From: Curvibacter delicatus NBRC 14919 | Lineage (GTDB): Bacteria; Pseudomonadota; Gammaproteobacteria; Burkholderiales; Burkholderiaceae_C | Reading direction: 5' to 3' | Length of the DNA stretch: 64,000 nucleotides | Assembly (NCBI RefSeq): GCF_001592265.1 | Contig: NZ_BCWP01000005.1 | Span: 84,985 to 148,984 of the forward strand | Shown here: positions 36,212-43,625 of the stretch, piece by piece | How the letters are laid out: the number at the start of each line of letters is the position of its first letter | How positions within the stretch are numbered: the first letter of the stretch is position 1 | Notes under the pieces: generated by a model | The model's database searches: none | Told to the model about the DNA's origin: nothing | What the model saw: the letters and a program-made list of their open reading frames with translations, nothing else | Position numbers and translations under genes: made by a program

Positions 36212-36217
36212 ATTATA
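36212..36217 (-). promoter_or_regulatory. -10 box of the ahcY riboswitch transcript
   Basis: A perfect TATAAT on the minus strand, ten bases upstream of the first riboswitch nucleotide (CCGAG). No convincing -35 hexamer stands at 16-18 bases. Confidence 0.7.
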
Positions 36218-36250
36218 CGGAGATGGCCGCGTTTGCGCTGTTTTTTCTGT

Positions 36251-37288
36251 TCAGCCACCGGCCAGTTCGCGTGTCAGCTGCGCCGCCGGCACCGGCCGGC
36301 AGCCGCTGGCATTCTGTCCCGACCACAGGGGCGAGAAGTCGCCACACCCGGCCGCCTCGGCCTTGGCCCGCAGCGGCGTCACCGCCGCTGTGGCCAGCGG
36401 GAATGCAGGCGCCACCGTGCTCAAAGGGCCTTGCTCACGCATCAGTCGCGTCATGATGCCGCGCGCCGGCCGGCCGGTGTACAGGTTGGTCAATGCCGTG
36501 TGGCGCGCCGCCTCGCTCGCAAGCGCCGCGCGGTGGAGGGCACTGGTGGTGGCCTCCGGGCACAGCAGGTAAGCCGTGCCCACCTGCACGCCCGCAGCCC
36601 CCAGCGCCAGCGCCGCCCGGACACCTGCCGCATCGGCAATGCCGCCGGCCGCCACCACCGGCACCCGCACCGCGCGCACAATCTGCGGCAGCAACGCGAA
36701 GGTGCCCATCTGCGTGCTGAGGTCGTCCGACAGGAAGATGCCGCGGTGGCCGCCGGCCTCCAGCCCCTGCGCCACGATCACATCCACGCCGCGCGCTTCC
36801 AGCCAGCGCGCCTCCTCCACCGTGGTCGCCGAGGAGATGACCTTGGCGCCCCAACTGCGGACCCGGGCCAGCAAGGCCGCGTCCGGCAGGCCGAAATGAA
36901 AGCTCACCACCGGCGGCTTGAATTCGGCCAGCAATTCAGCCGTGGCCGCGTCAAACGGCAGCCGCCCTGGACCGGCCGCGATGCCGGCCGGGTCGATGCC
37001 CAGTTCGGCGTAATACGGGGCCAACGACTGCCGCCAGGCGGCCTCGCGCGCCGCGTCCGGTGGCGGTGACGAGTGGCAGAAGAAGTTGACGTTGTAGGGA
37101 CGCGTCGTCTGCGCGCGCAGCGTCGCCAGCTCCGCGCGCAGCGCGTCCGGTGCCAGCATGGCGCAGGGCAAGGACCCCAGGCCGCCGGCGTTGGACACCG
37201 CCAGCGCCAGCGCGCTGCCCTGCACGCCAGCCATCGGCGCCTGGATGACGGGCAGCGCGATGCCCAGAACCTGCTGCAATAAACCCAT
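36251..37288 (-). CDS. Nitronate monooxygenase / 2-nitropropane dioxygenase-like flavoprotein
   Basis: A 345-residue FMN TIM-barrel protein. IQAPMAGVQGSALALAVSNAGGLGSLPCAML is the phosphate-binding N-terminus, VIVAQGLEAGGHRGIF carries the catalytic His, and VVAAGGIADAAGVRAALALGAAGVQVGTAYLL binds FMN. Members oxidise alkyl nitronates such as propionate-3-nitronate; some act on other substrates. It ends about 35 bases upstream of the ahcY promoter. Confidence 0.87.
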   Translation of the reverse strand: MGLLQQVLGIALPVIQAPMAGVQGSALALAVSNAGGLGSLPCAMLAPDALRAELATLRAQTTRPYNVNFFCHSSPPPDAAREAAWRQSLAPYYAELGIDPAGIAAGPGRLPFDAATAELLAEFKPPVVSFHFGLPDAALLARVRSWGAKVISSATTVEEARWLEARGVDVIVAQGLEAGGHRGIFLSDDLSTQMGTFALLPQIVRAVRVPVVAAGGIADAAGVRAALALGAAGVQVGTAYLLCPEATTSALHRAALASEAARHTALTNLYTGRPARGIMTRLMREQGPLSTVAPAFPLATAAVTPLRAKAEAAGCGDFSPLWSGQNASGCRPVPAAQLTRELAGG

Positions 37289-37475
37289 GTCGAACTCCTG
37301 TCAGTGCGTCCATCGGAGGCCGACTCCCAGCCCCACGCGCTGGCAGCACTGTAGCGGACTTGGCGGGTAAAATTGCGGCTTCGGCACTGCCCGGCCCGCT
37401 GTTCGCGGGACAGGTCGGCAGCCCTCCCGTCTTGGCAGCGCGCCTGGCGCCTGCCCCTCATCTTCTGGAACCGTT

Positions 37476-39107
37476 GTGTCCTACGCCCCTGAAACCCGGC
37501 GCCGCCGTACCTTTGCCATCATCTCCCACCCTGACGCGGGCAAGACCACGCTGACCGAAAAGCTGCTGCTGTTCTCGGGCGCGATCCAGATCGCCGGCTC
37601 GGTGAAAGCACGCAAGGCCAGCCGCCACGCCACCTCGGACTGGATGGAGATCGAGAAGCAGCGCGGCATCTCGGTGGCCTCCTCGGTGATGCAGATGCAG
37701 TACCGTGACCACGTCATCAACCTGCTCGACACGCCCGGCCACAAGGACTTCTCCGAGGACACCTACCGCGTGCTGACCGCGGTGGACTCGGCACTGATGG
37801 TGATCGATGCCGCCAACGGCGTGGAAGCGCAGACGCGCCGCCTGATCGAGGTCTGCCGCCAGCGCGATACCCCCATCATCACCTTCGTCAACAAGATGGA
37901 CCGCGAAGTGCGCGACCCGCTCGACATCCTGGACGAGGTGGAGCGTGAACTCGGCATGCCCTGCGTGCCCATGACCTGGCCGGTCGGCCAGGGCAAATCG
38001 TTCGGCGGCATCATCAACCTGCGCACCCAGGCCATGACGGTGTTCGAATCCGGCAGCGAGCGCCGGCCGCAGGACTTCGACACCATCCCGCTGAGCGAGC
38101 GCGCCACCCTGCAGCAGCGCTTTGGCCAGGAGTTCGACGCCGCCATCGACAGCATGGAGCTGGCCACCGGCGCCTCGCCCGCCTTTGACCGCGAAGCCTT
38201 CCTCGCCGGCAAGCAGACGCCGGTGTTCTTCGGCTCCGGCGTCAACAACTTCGGTGTGATGGAGGTATTGGATGCGCTGGTCGACCTGGCGCCCAGCCCC
38301 AAGTCGCGCACCAGCTCGCTGGTGGTGAACAAGCAGCCGGTGGTGAAGGAAATCCAACCTGACGATGACGCCTTCTCCGGCGTGGTGTTCAAGGTGCAGG
38401 CCAATATGGATGCCAACCACCGCGACCGCATTGCCTTCGTGCGTGTCTGCTCCGGCAAGTACACCCCGGGCATGAAGCTGAAAGTGCAACGCACCGCCAA
38501 GGAGCTACGCCCCACCAGCGTGGTGACCTTCATGAGCCAGCGCCGCGAGGCGGTGGAAGAAGCCTACGCCGGCGACATCGTGGGCTTCACTACCCATGGT
38601 GGTGTGCAGCTGGGCGACACCATCACCGATGGCTCGGTCGCCCTGCAATTCACCGGCTTGCCCTTCTTCGCGCCCGAGATGTTCATGACCGTGGTGCTGA
38701 AGAACCCGCTGCGCACCAAGCAGCTGCAGCAGGGCCTGGCCCAGCTGGGTGAGGAAGGCGCGATCCAGGTGTTCCGCCCCGAGATGGGCGGCAACATGCT
38801 GCTGGGTGCCGTCGGCCAACTGCAGTTTGAAGTGGTGCAGCACCGCCTGAAAAGCGAATACGACGCCGACGTGCGACTGGAAGGCTGCCAGTACACCGGT
38901 GCGCGCTGGATCACGGCCGACACACCGGCCGAACTGCGCGCCTTCTGCGACGCCTACCCGCAGCGGCTGGCGCGCGATGCCGCCGACACGCTGGCCTACC
39001 TCTGCACCTCCCCCTACGACGTGCGGCTGGCGCAGGAACGCTTTCCCAAGATCCACTTCCACCCGCTGCGCGAGCACGCTGGCCTGGCGCTGCAAAGCGC
39101 CGGTTGA
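37476..39107 (+). CDS. prfC: Peptide chain release factor 3
   Basis: Translational GTPase that recycles RF1/RF2. The 543-residue protein starts with GTG (MSYAPETRRRRTFAIISHPD) and carries G1 SHPDAGKTTLTEKLLLFSG, the RF3-specific insertion AIQIAGSVKARK, G3 LLDTPGHKDFSEDTYRVL and G4 FVNKMDRE. The C-terminal region (FFGSGVNNFGVMEVLDALVDLAP) is typical of RF3 rather than EF-G. Confidence 0.97.
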   Translation: MSYAPETRRRRTFAIISHPDAGKTTLTEKLLLFSGAIQIAGSVKARKASRHATSDWMEIEKQRGISVASSVMQMQYRDHVINLLDTPGHKDFSEDTYRVLTAVDSALMVIDAANGVEAQTRRLIEVCRQRDTPIITFVNKMDREVRDPLDILDEVERELGMPCVPMTWPVGQGKSFGGIINLRTQAMTVFESGSERRPQDFDTIPLSERATLQQRFGQEFDAAIDSMELATGASPAFDREAFLAGKQTPVFFGSGVNNFGVMEVLDALVDLAPSPKSRTSSLVVNKQPVVKEIQPDDDAFSGVVFKVQANMDANHRDRIAFVRVCSGKYTPGMKLKVQRTAKELRPTSVVTFMSQRREAVEEAYAGDIVGFTTHGGVQLGDTITDGSVALQFTGLPFFAPEMFMTVVLKNPLRTKQLQQGLAQLGEEGAIQVFRPEMGGNMLLGAVGQLQFEVVQHRLKSEYDADVRLEGCQYTGARWITADTPAELRAFCDAYPQRLARDAADTLAYLCTSPYDVRLAQERFPKIHFHPLREHAGLALQSAG

Positions 39108-39117
39108 AACCCCTTCG

Positions 39118-40011
39118 CTAGGCGCTTGCGGCCAGGAAAGCCGCCACCTCCTGCTGAAACAGCCGGTGTCCCTTTTGCAGGTGCATCATGTGCCCGGCAT
39201 CGGGGATCACTACGTATCTCTTGTAGGAGTGCGGCAACTGGCGGAAGAAGGGCAGCAGGCCGTCGAGATCAGCCACGTCATCGTATTGCCCGTGGATCAT
39301 CATCACCGGCACCGTCAGGCGCGTGGCGTCCACCATCGGCAGCCTGGTCAGCAGATCGACCTGCGGGCCGGTGGGTGACCTTGTTTCCACCAAGGCCGCC
39401 GAGCGGGCAAACGCCTCCACCACGGCCGGTTCATTGGCCTCGGGCGGCGTCATCGAATCGAAGCGCAGCTTCCAGCCGGACTCGGTGATGCGGATGTAGG
39501 GCGAGCGCTGGAAGGTGGCCAGCCGCGGGCGGCGCGCCAGCAGATCCGGGCTGTGGGCATGCATCTGCGCATAGCTGATGTAACGCGCCACCTTCTGCGG
39601 ATGCGCCATCACGAACATGCCGCCGTACTGCGTGCCCCAGGACCAGGCCAGCAGATGCACCTGTGCCACGCCGCGCCACTGGCACACGGCATCCACCACC
39701 GCATTCAGGTCGGCACTGGCTTGTTCTGTGCTCAGGTGGTCGTCGGGATGCGTCGAGCTGCCGAAGCCCCGCACATCGAGCGCGAACACATCAAAGCCTT
39801 GCTGCGCCAGGAAGTCCATCAGGCTGTAGCTCGGGTGGCCCGGCACCTTCAAGTCAAAGCTCTCGCGCCCGGCGGTGGCCGAGCCGTGCGCCAGCACCAC
39901 CACAGGCTTGTCGCGTGGCGTGCCCAGGTACTTTTCCCAGACAAAAAGCCGGGTGTCACCCTGGGTGACCCAATGCGACTCGCCGTGCACCGCCTGGCCG
40001 TCTGCCTGCAT
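39118..40011 (-). CDS. Alpha/beta hydrolase
   Basis: A 297-residue hydrolase. VVVLAHGSATAGRESFD supplies the oxyanion-hole region, DVFALDVRGFGSSTHPDD is the conserved strand after it, HLLAWSWGTQYGG contains the nucleophile Ser in a W-S-W-G elbow, MIHGQYDDVAD the acid, and IPDAGHMMHLQKGHRLF the catalytic His. Substrate unknown. No signal peptide is present. It converges on prfC with a gap of only 10 bases. Confidence 0.82.
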   Translation of the reverse strand: MQADGQAVHGESHWVTQGDTRLFVWEKYLGTPRDKPVVVLAHGSATAGRESFDLKVPGHPSYSLMDFLAQQGFDVFALDVRGFGSSTHPDDHLSTEQASADLNAVVDAVCQWRGVAQVHLLAWSWGTQYGGMFVMAHPQKVARYISYAQMHAHSPDLLARRPRLATFQRSPYIRITESGWKLRFDSMTPPEANEPAVVEAFARSAALVETRSPTGPQVDLLTRLPMVDATRLTVPVMMIHGQYDDVADLDGLLPFFRQLPHSYKRYVVIPDAGHMMHLQKGHRLFQQEVAAFLAASA

Positions 40012-40057
40012 ACAAGCGCCTCATGTAAAGTTGGCCAAATTCTCTCTCAATCGCGCC

Positions 40058-40903
40058 ATGCAGGCTCTGACCCAATGGTCCGCCGACGATCGACGATCGA
40101 TCATCGGCGTGCTGACCGACATCGACGACACACTGACCACCGAAGGCGCCATCACGCCCGACGCCCTGCAGGCCCTGGCCGACCTGCAGGCCGCCGGCTT
40201 GCATGTGATCCCGATCACGGGCCGCCCCGTCGGCTGGAGCGAACCATTCGCGTTGAGCTGGCCGGTTGATGCGATCGTGGCGGAGAACGGCGCCGTCGCC
40301 CTGATCCAGCCCCGCCCCTCCGCAGAAAACATCAGCAAAAACAACCTACAGGCCTTGCCAGATCAGCGCAAGGCGCTATCAAAACGATATCAACAGGACG
40401 CCACCACCCGTGCTGCCAACTTCGCACGCATGCAGCAGGTCGCCCGGCGCGTGCTGCATGAGGTGCCCGGCACGATGCTGGCCGAGGATTCGCCGGGCCG
40501 CGAGACCGACATTGCCATCGACCACAGCGAGTTCACCCACCTGCCGCCCGACCGGATCGCGCAGGTGGTGCAGATCATGCAAAGCGAGGGCATGTGCGCC
40601 ACCGTGAGCAGCATCCACATCAACGGCTGGTTCGGTGCCCACAACAAGCTGGAGGGTGCACGCTGGATCGTGCGCGAGCTGCTGGGCCGCGAACTCGACG
40701 CCGAGATCACCCGCTGGGTCTATGTGGGCGACTCCACCAACGACCAGCTGATGTTCCAGCACTTCCCCTTCAGCGTGGGCGTGGCCAACATCCGCCGCTT
40801 CGAGGCCGAGCTCACGCACCAGCCGCGCTTCATCACGCCAAGCGAGCGCGGCACCGGCTTTGCCGAGGTGGCGCGCGCCCTGCTGGCCGCGCGCGTGGGC
40901 TGA
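40058..40903 (+). CDS. HAD-IIB-family phosphatase
   Basis: A 281-residue phosphatase: motif I VLTDIDDTLTTEG with the nucleophile and acid Asp near residues 21-23, motif II VIPITGRPVGW, and motif III/IV WVYVGDSTNDQLMF. The cap domain resembles sugar-phosphate phosphatases of the mannosyl-3-phosphoglycerate type, but the substrate cannot be assigned. Residues ~92-112 (ISKNNLQALPDQRKALSKRY) are encoded by a copy of the ATAGCTGC repeat in reverse orientation and fall in the transition to the cap domain. Confidence 0.83.
   Translation: MQALTQWSADDRRSIIGVLTDIDDTLTTEGAITPDALQALADLQAAGLHVIPITGRPVGWSEPFALSWPVDAIVAENGAVALIQPRPSAENISKNNLQALPDQRKALSKRYQQDATTRAANFARMQQVARRVLHEVPGTMLAEDSPGRETDIAIDHSEFTHLPPDRIAQVVQIMQSEGMCATVSSIHINGWFGAHNKLEGARWIVRELLGRELDAEITRWVYVGDSTNDQLMFQHFPFSVGVANIRRFEAELTHQPRFITPSERGTGFAEVARALLAARVG
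40333..40390 (-). repeat. ATAGCTGC-family repeat, copy D, inside the HAD-IIB gene
   Basis: Read on the minus strand: ATATCGTTTTGATAGCGCC, TTGCGCTGATCTGGCAAGGC, CTGTAGGTTGTTTTT. It matches the ATAGCTGC-nn-GCGC core and the T-rich end of the other copies. It is translated in frame on the plus strand. Confidence 0.65.
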
Positions 40904-40932
40904 ATCGCGACCGATCGCCCCACTTGTGCGGC

Positions 40933-42117
40933 CTAGCGCAGTTCATCCAGAACGCCGCGCAGCAAGTCCAGCCCCTGCGTCACCTCCTGCGCACGGGTGT
41001 TGAGCGCCGGCATGAAACGCAGGCAGTGCGCGCGCGGTGCATTGAGCAGCAGGCCGCGCTCACACGCCAGGGTGACCACCTGCGCTGCCCGCTCGTGACC
41101 CAGCTCCAGCGCCAGCAGCAGGCCGCGTGCGCGCACTTCGCCCAGGCCGAACTCGCGGGACAGCTGGCGCAACCCCTCTGCCAGCTGCGCGCCCATCTGG
41201 CGTGCGGTGGCCAGAAAACCCTCCGCCAGCAAACTGTGCATGACCGCCACGCCAGCAGCACACATGAGCGGGTTGCCACAGAAGGTGCCCCCCTGTTCGC
41301 CGGGTGCGAAGCAGGCAACATCGGCCTTGGCCAGCAGGGCCGAAAGCGGCGCGCCGCCGCCCAGGCCCTTGCCCAGGGTCATGATGTCGGGCTCCACCCC
41401 ATACTGCTCGTGGGCAAACAGTGTGCCGGTGCGGCCGCAACCGGTCTGCACCTCGTCGGCGATCAGCAGCAGGCCGTGGGCATCGCACAGCGCGCGCAAG
41501 CCCTGGAAAAAGGCCGCATCGGCCGGCATGACACCGGCCTCGCCCTGCACCGGCTCGAGCATGACCGCCACCGTCTTGTCATGGATCAGTGCACGCACCG
41601 ACGCCAGATCGTTCCAAACCGCCTTGGGAAAACCCGGCACCTGCGGCGCAAACATCGTGTCCCAGCCCGGCTTGCCGCTGGCCGACATGGTGGCCAAGGT
41701 GCGGCCGTGAAAGCCGTTGACGAAGGTGATGATCTCGAACGCGCCTTGTTTGTGCAGCTGGCCCCACTTGCGCGCCAGCTTGATGGCGCCCTCGTTGGCC
41801 TCGGCCCCCGAACTGGCGAAAAACACCTGGTCAAAACAGCTGTGCCGCGTCAGCAGGGTGGCCAGCTCCATGGCCGGCTCGTTGTAGAAGGCCGGGCTCG
41901 GATTGATCAGCGTGCGGGCCTGCTGGCACAGCGCCTGCGCCACGGCAGCCGGCGCATGGCCCAGGCAGTTGACGGCCCAGCCCTGCACCCAGTCCAGATA
42001 ACGGCGGCCTTGCCGGTCGAACAGGTAGGCCCCCTCGCCGCGCACGAAAACGAGATCCGGGCGCGGAGTGATCGGCATCAGGCTGCTGGGGTTGAACGGG
42101 GCGGCAGTCTCGGGCAT
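40933..42117 (-). CDS. argD: Class III aminotransferase, acetylornithine transaminase type
   Basis: PLP enzyme of 394 residues. [36 protein letters not shown] contains the PLP Asp and Lys (split here only for description), with [17 protein letters not shown] and [15 protein letters not shown] upstream; these match acetylornithine/succinyldiaminopimelate transaminases of arginine and lysine synthesis. No other arg gene is near. A strong terminator stands only 24 bases before the start codon, so expression probably depends on read-through. Confidence 0.82.
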   Translation of the reverse strand: MPETAAPFNPSSLMPITPRPDLVFVRGEGAYLFDRQGRRYLDWVQGWAVNCLGHAPAAVAQALCQQARTLINPSPAFYNEPAMELATLLTRHSCFDQVFFASSGAEANEGAIKLARKWGQLHKQGAFEIITFVNGFHGRTLATMSASGKPGWDTMFAPQVPGFPKAVWNDLASVRALIHDKTVAVMLEPVQGEAGVMPADAAFFQGLRALCDAHGLLLIADEVQTGCGRTGTLFAHEQYGVEPDIMTLGKGLGGGAPLSALLAKADVACFAPGEQGGTFCGNPLMCAAGVAVMHSLLAEGFLATARQMGAQLAEGLRQLSREFGLGEVRARGLLLALELGHERAAQVVTLACERGLLLNAPRAHCLRFMPALNTRAQEVTQGLDLLRGVLDELR

Positions 42118-42140
42118 GGCAAACCTCTTTCTGTGAAGTA

Positions 42141-42176
42141 CAAAAACAAAAAGGCCACGGGGATGAGCCGTGGCCT
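42141..42176 (-). terminator. Intrinsic terminator directly upstream of the aminotransferase start
   Basis: On the minus strand AGGCCACGG and CCGTGGCCT form a perfect nine-base-pair stem with a seven-base loop, followed by TTTTTGTTTTTG. The start codon of the aminotransferase follows 24 bases later. Confidence 0.85.
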
Positions 42177-42308
42177 GGTCGGGGAAACTGAAGAGATCAG
42201 TTCAGGTGATTACATCCTTCTTCACCGCATTTCCGCGCACGCCCACAGCCCGCCCGACATACGTCGGGCGTTCATGGAGCGTCGGGAGGATGGATGGGAA
42301 GTGATCAC
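42152..42308 (-). ncRNA. Structured leader RNA or independent small RNA upstream of argD-like gene
   Basis: A transcript of about 165 bases is bounded by a good promoter and a strong terminator. On the minus strand it contains a hairpin CGCCCGAC-GTAT-GTCGGGCG, a hairpin GGTGA...TCACC whose loop holds AAGAAGG and ATGTAA (a minimal start-stop), a small CTGAA...TTCAG hairpin and the terminator stem. A 17-codon open frame (MNARRMSGGLWACAEMR) lies before the start-stop. I do not recognise it as a known riboswitch class. Confidence 0.5.
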
Positions 42309-42314
42309 GGGGCC

Positions 42315-42343
42315 ATGCTAAGCCGTACTGCGCCGGTCGTCAA
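42315..42343 (-). promoter_or_regulatory. Sigma-70-type promoter of the argD leader
   Basis: On the minus strand TTGACG (-35, 42338-42343), exactly 17 bases, then TAGCAT (-10, 42315-42320). It lies about 40 bases past the stop of the HD-GYP-like gene and aims at the leader RNA. Confidence 0.7.
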
Positions 42344-42384
42344 CTCATCGACCGGACGCACGGCACGCCAGCCCTGCCGGCCCG

Positions 42385-43512
42385 CTAGTAGTCATAGAGC
42401 TGGTCGGCCGACACCTGGACGGTGACGGCCTTGTCTGCCAGCGGCCCGACAATCGCGCGCCCGGGCTGGGAGGTGTCCCGCTTGACAGGACGCCCCAGGG
42501 GTTCGCCCTGGGGATTGGTCAGGGCCACCACCAGCGGGTCCTTGAGCGTGAGCCCGCGCCGTGTCACCACCGCCGCTTCACCACTGGCCAGTTTGACAAA
42601 GCACCCCGGCGGGTAAATGCCGCACTCCTTGATCAGCGCCGCCGCCAGCGGATTGCCGCCGCTCTGTGCGTACAGATCCTTGGCCGCTTGGTGCGCCGGC
42701 TGCTTGTCGCGCCCGGCACGCGGGCTGTACTTGGCGGTGAAGTTGTCGATGAAACGGATCAGCTGTGACAGCTCGCCAGGGGCCTGCACATGCTGCGGAT
42801 AGCCAGTGCCGCCCGGGCACTCGTGGTGCTGCTCCACCGCCTGCAGCCACTCGTCATCCTGCAGCCCGCTGGCGCGCAGCAGCGCCGCGGAGGCCAGGGG
42901 ATGCGCGTCGATTTCCTGGCGCTGCTGCGGCGTCGGGGGCGTCCGTTGCATGGCCAGCTTGGCTTGCAGGCTGGCCATGCCTAGGTTCATGGTCAAGGCG
43001 GCACCGATCAGGCTCAGACGCCGGTTGTCTGCCCAACCCAGGCGTCGACTGACCAGGTGGCACAGAACGGCCACGTGCAGCGAATGCGCCTCCGGGTAAC
43101 GTTGGGTCTGACTGTAATCATGGCGCACGATCAGAAAAATCATCTGATCGGTATGCGATTCCGGGCAGCCGGCAATCCGCACCACCATCTCACGCACCTG
43201 CTTGAGGAACTGGGGATCGGCGGGTGACTGCAGCAGCAGCCCCAGCCGGCGCAGCAATGCGTCCCAGCGTACGGAAAAGCGCTCCGTCGGCCGCTCAACG
43301 GCTTCGGACTCCCGGGCGGGCGGCACGTGCCGCTTGACTTCCTCGGTGTCCACAAACATGCCACGGTTGAGCAAATCCAACAACTTGGACTGCTCATGCA
43401 GCACCAGCCCCTTGGCCAGCAACAGGCGACCTGCCGCATCGCGCACACCGAACGGCAGTGGCACCCCCGGCTTCAGTATCTGGAATACCTGATCCAGCGA
43501 AATCATCTGCAT
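42385..43512 (-). CDS. HD-GYP-like signalling protein with degenerate catalytic motifs
   Basis: A 375-residue protein. Residues ~110-280 follow the HD-GYP pattern: a histidine helix (YPEAHSLHVAVLCHLVSRRLGW), HPLASAALLRASG, and EQHHECPGGTGYP, which matches the HHE-x-x-D/G-G-x-GYP signature. The HD pair of the canonical HDIGK motif is replaced (LTMNLGMA), so metal-dependent c-di-GMP hydrolysis is doubtful. The N-terminal ~100 residues and the C-terminal beta-rich ~80 residues (FVKLASGEAAVVTRRG) resemble those of other betaproteobacterial HD-GYP proteins. It may be a c-di-GMP effector. Confidence 0.72.
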   Translation of the reverse strand: MQMISLDQVFQILKPGVPLPFGVRDAAGRLLLAKGLVLHEQSKLLDLLNRGMFVDTEEVKRHVPPARESEAVERPTERFSVRWDALLRRLGLLLQSPADPQFLKQVREMVVRIAGCPESHTDQMIFLIVRHDYSQTQRYPEAHSLHVAVLCHLVSRRLGWADNRRLSLIGAALTMNLGMASLQAKLAMQRTPPTPQQRQEIDAHPLASAALLRASGLQDDEWLQAVEQHHECPGGTGYPQHVQAPGELSQLIRFIDNFTAKYSPRAGRDKQPAHQAAKDLYAQSGGNPLAAALIKECGIYPPGCFVKLASGEAAVVTRRGLTLKDPLVVALTNPQGEPLGRPVKRDTSQPGRAIVGPLADKAVTVQVSADQLYDY

Positions 43513-43526
43513 AATTATTTTTTTGG

Positions 43527-43579
43527 CCCGTAGGCCCCTTCCCTACGGGATTTATAGCAGGATTTGATTTCTTCTTGAA
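43527..43579 (-). promoter_or_regulatory. Putative promoter and leader hairpin of the HD-GYP-like gene
   Basis: On the minus strand TTCAAG (-35, 43574-43579), 17 bases, TATAAA (-10, 43551-43556). The transcript would begin almost inside a perfect eight-base-pair hairpin CCCGTAGG-gaagggg-CCTACGGG (43527-43549), whose loop holds the only Shine-Dalgarno-like stretch before the start codon. Confidence 0.4.
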
Positions 43580-43594
43580 GTCCCCTCCGGGTTT

Positions 43595-43625
43595 GCTATT
43601 AAATTGATAGCTGCTCGCGCAATCA
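43595..43625 (+). repeat. ATAGCTGC-family repeat, copy E (half-length), at the uvrA stop codon
   Basis: GCTATTAAATTGATAGCTGC, then TCGCGCAATCA; the second half of the element is missing and the repeat ends in the uvrA stop codon. Confidence 0.7.

Noticed and set aside
40904..42120. Aminotransferase as 4-aminobutyrate or beta-alanine transaminase
   Set aside because: The [16 protein letters not shown] segment and the 394-residue length fit the acetylornithine type better, but the substrate is not proven.
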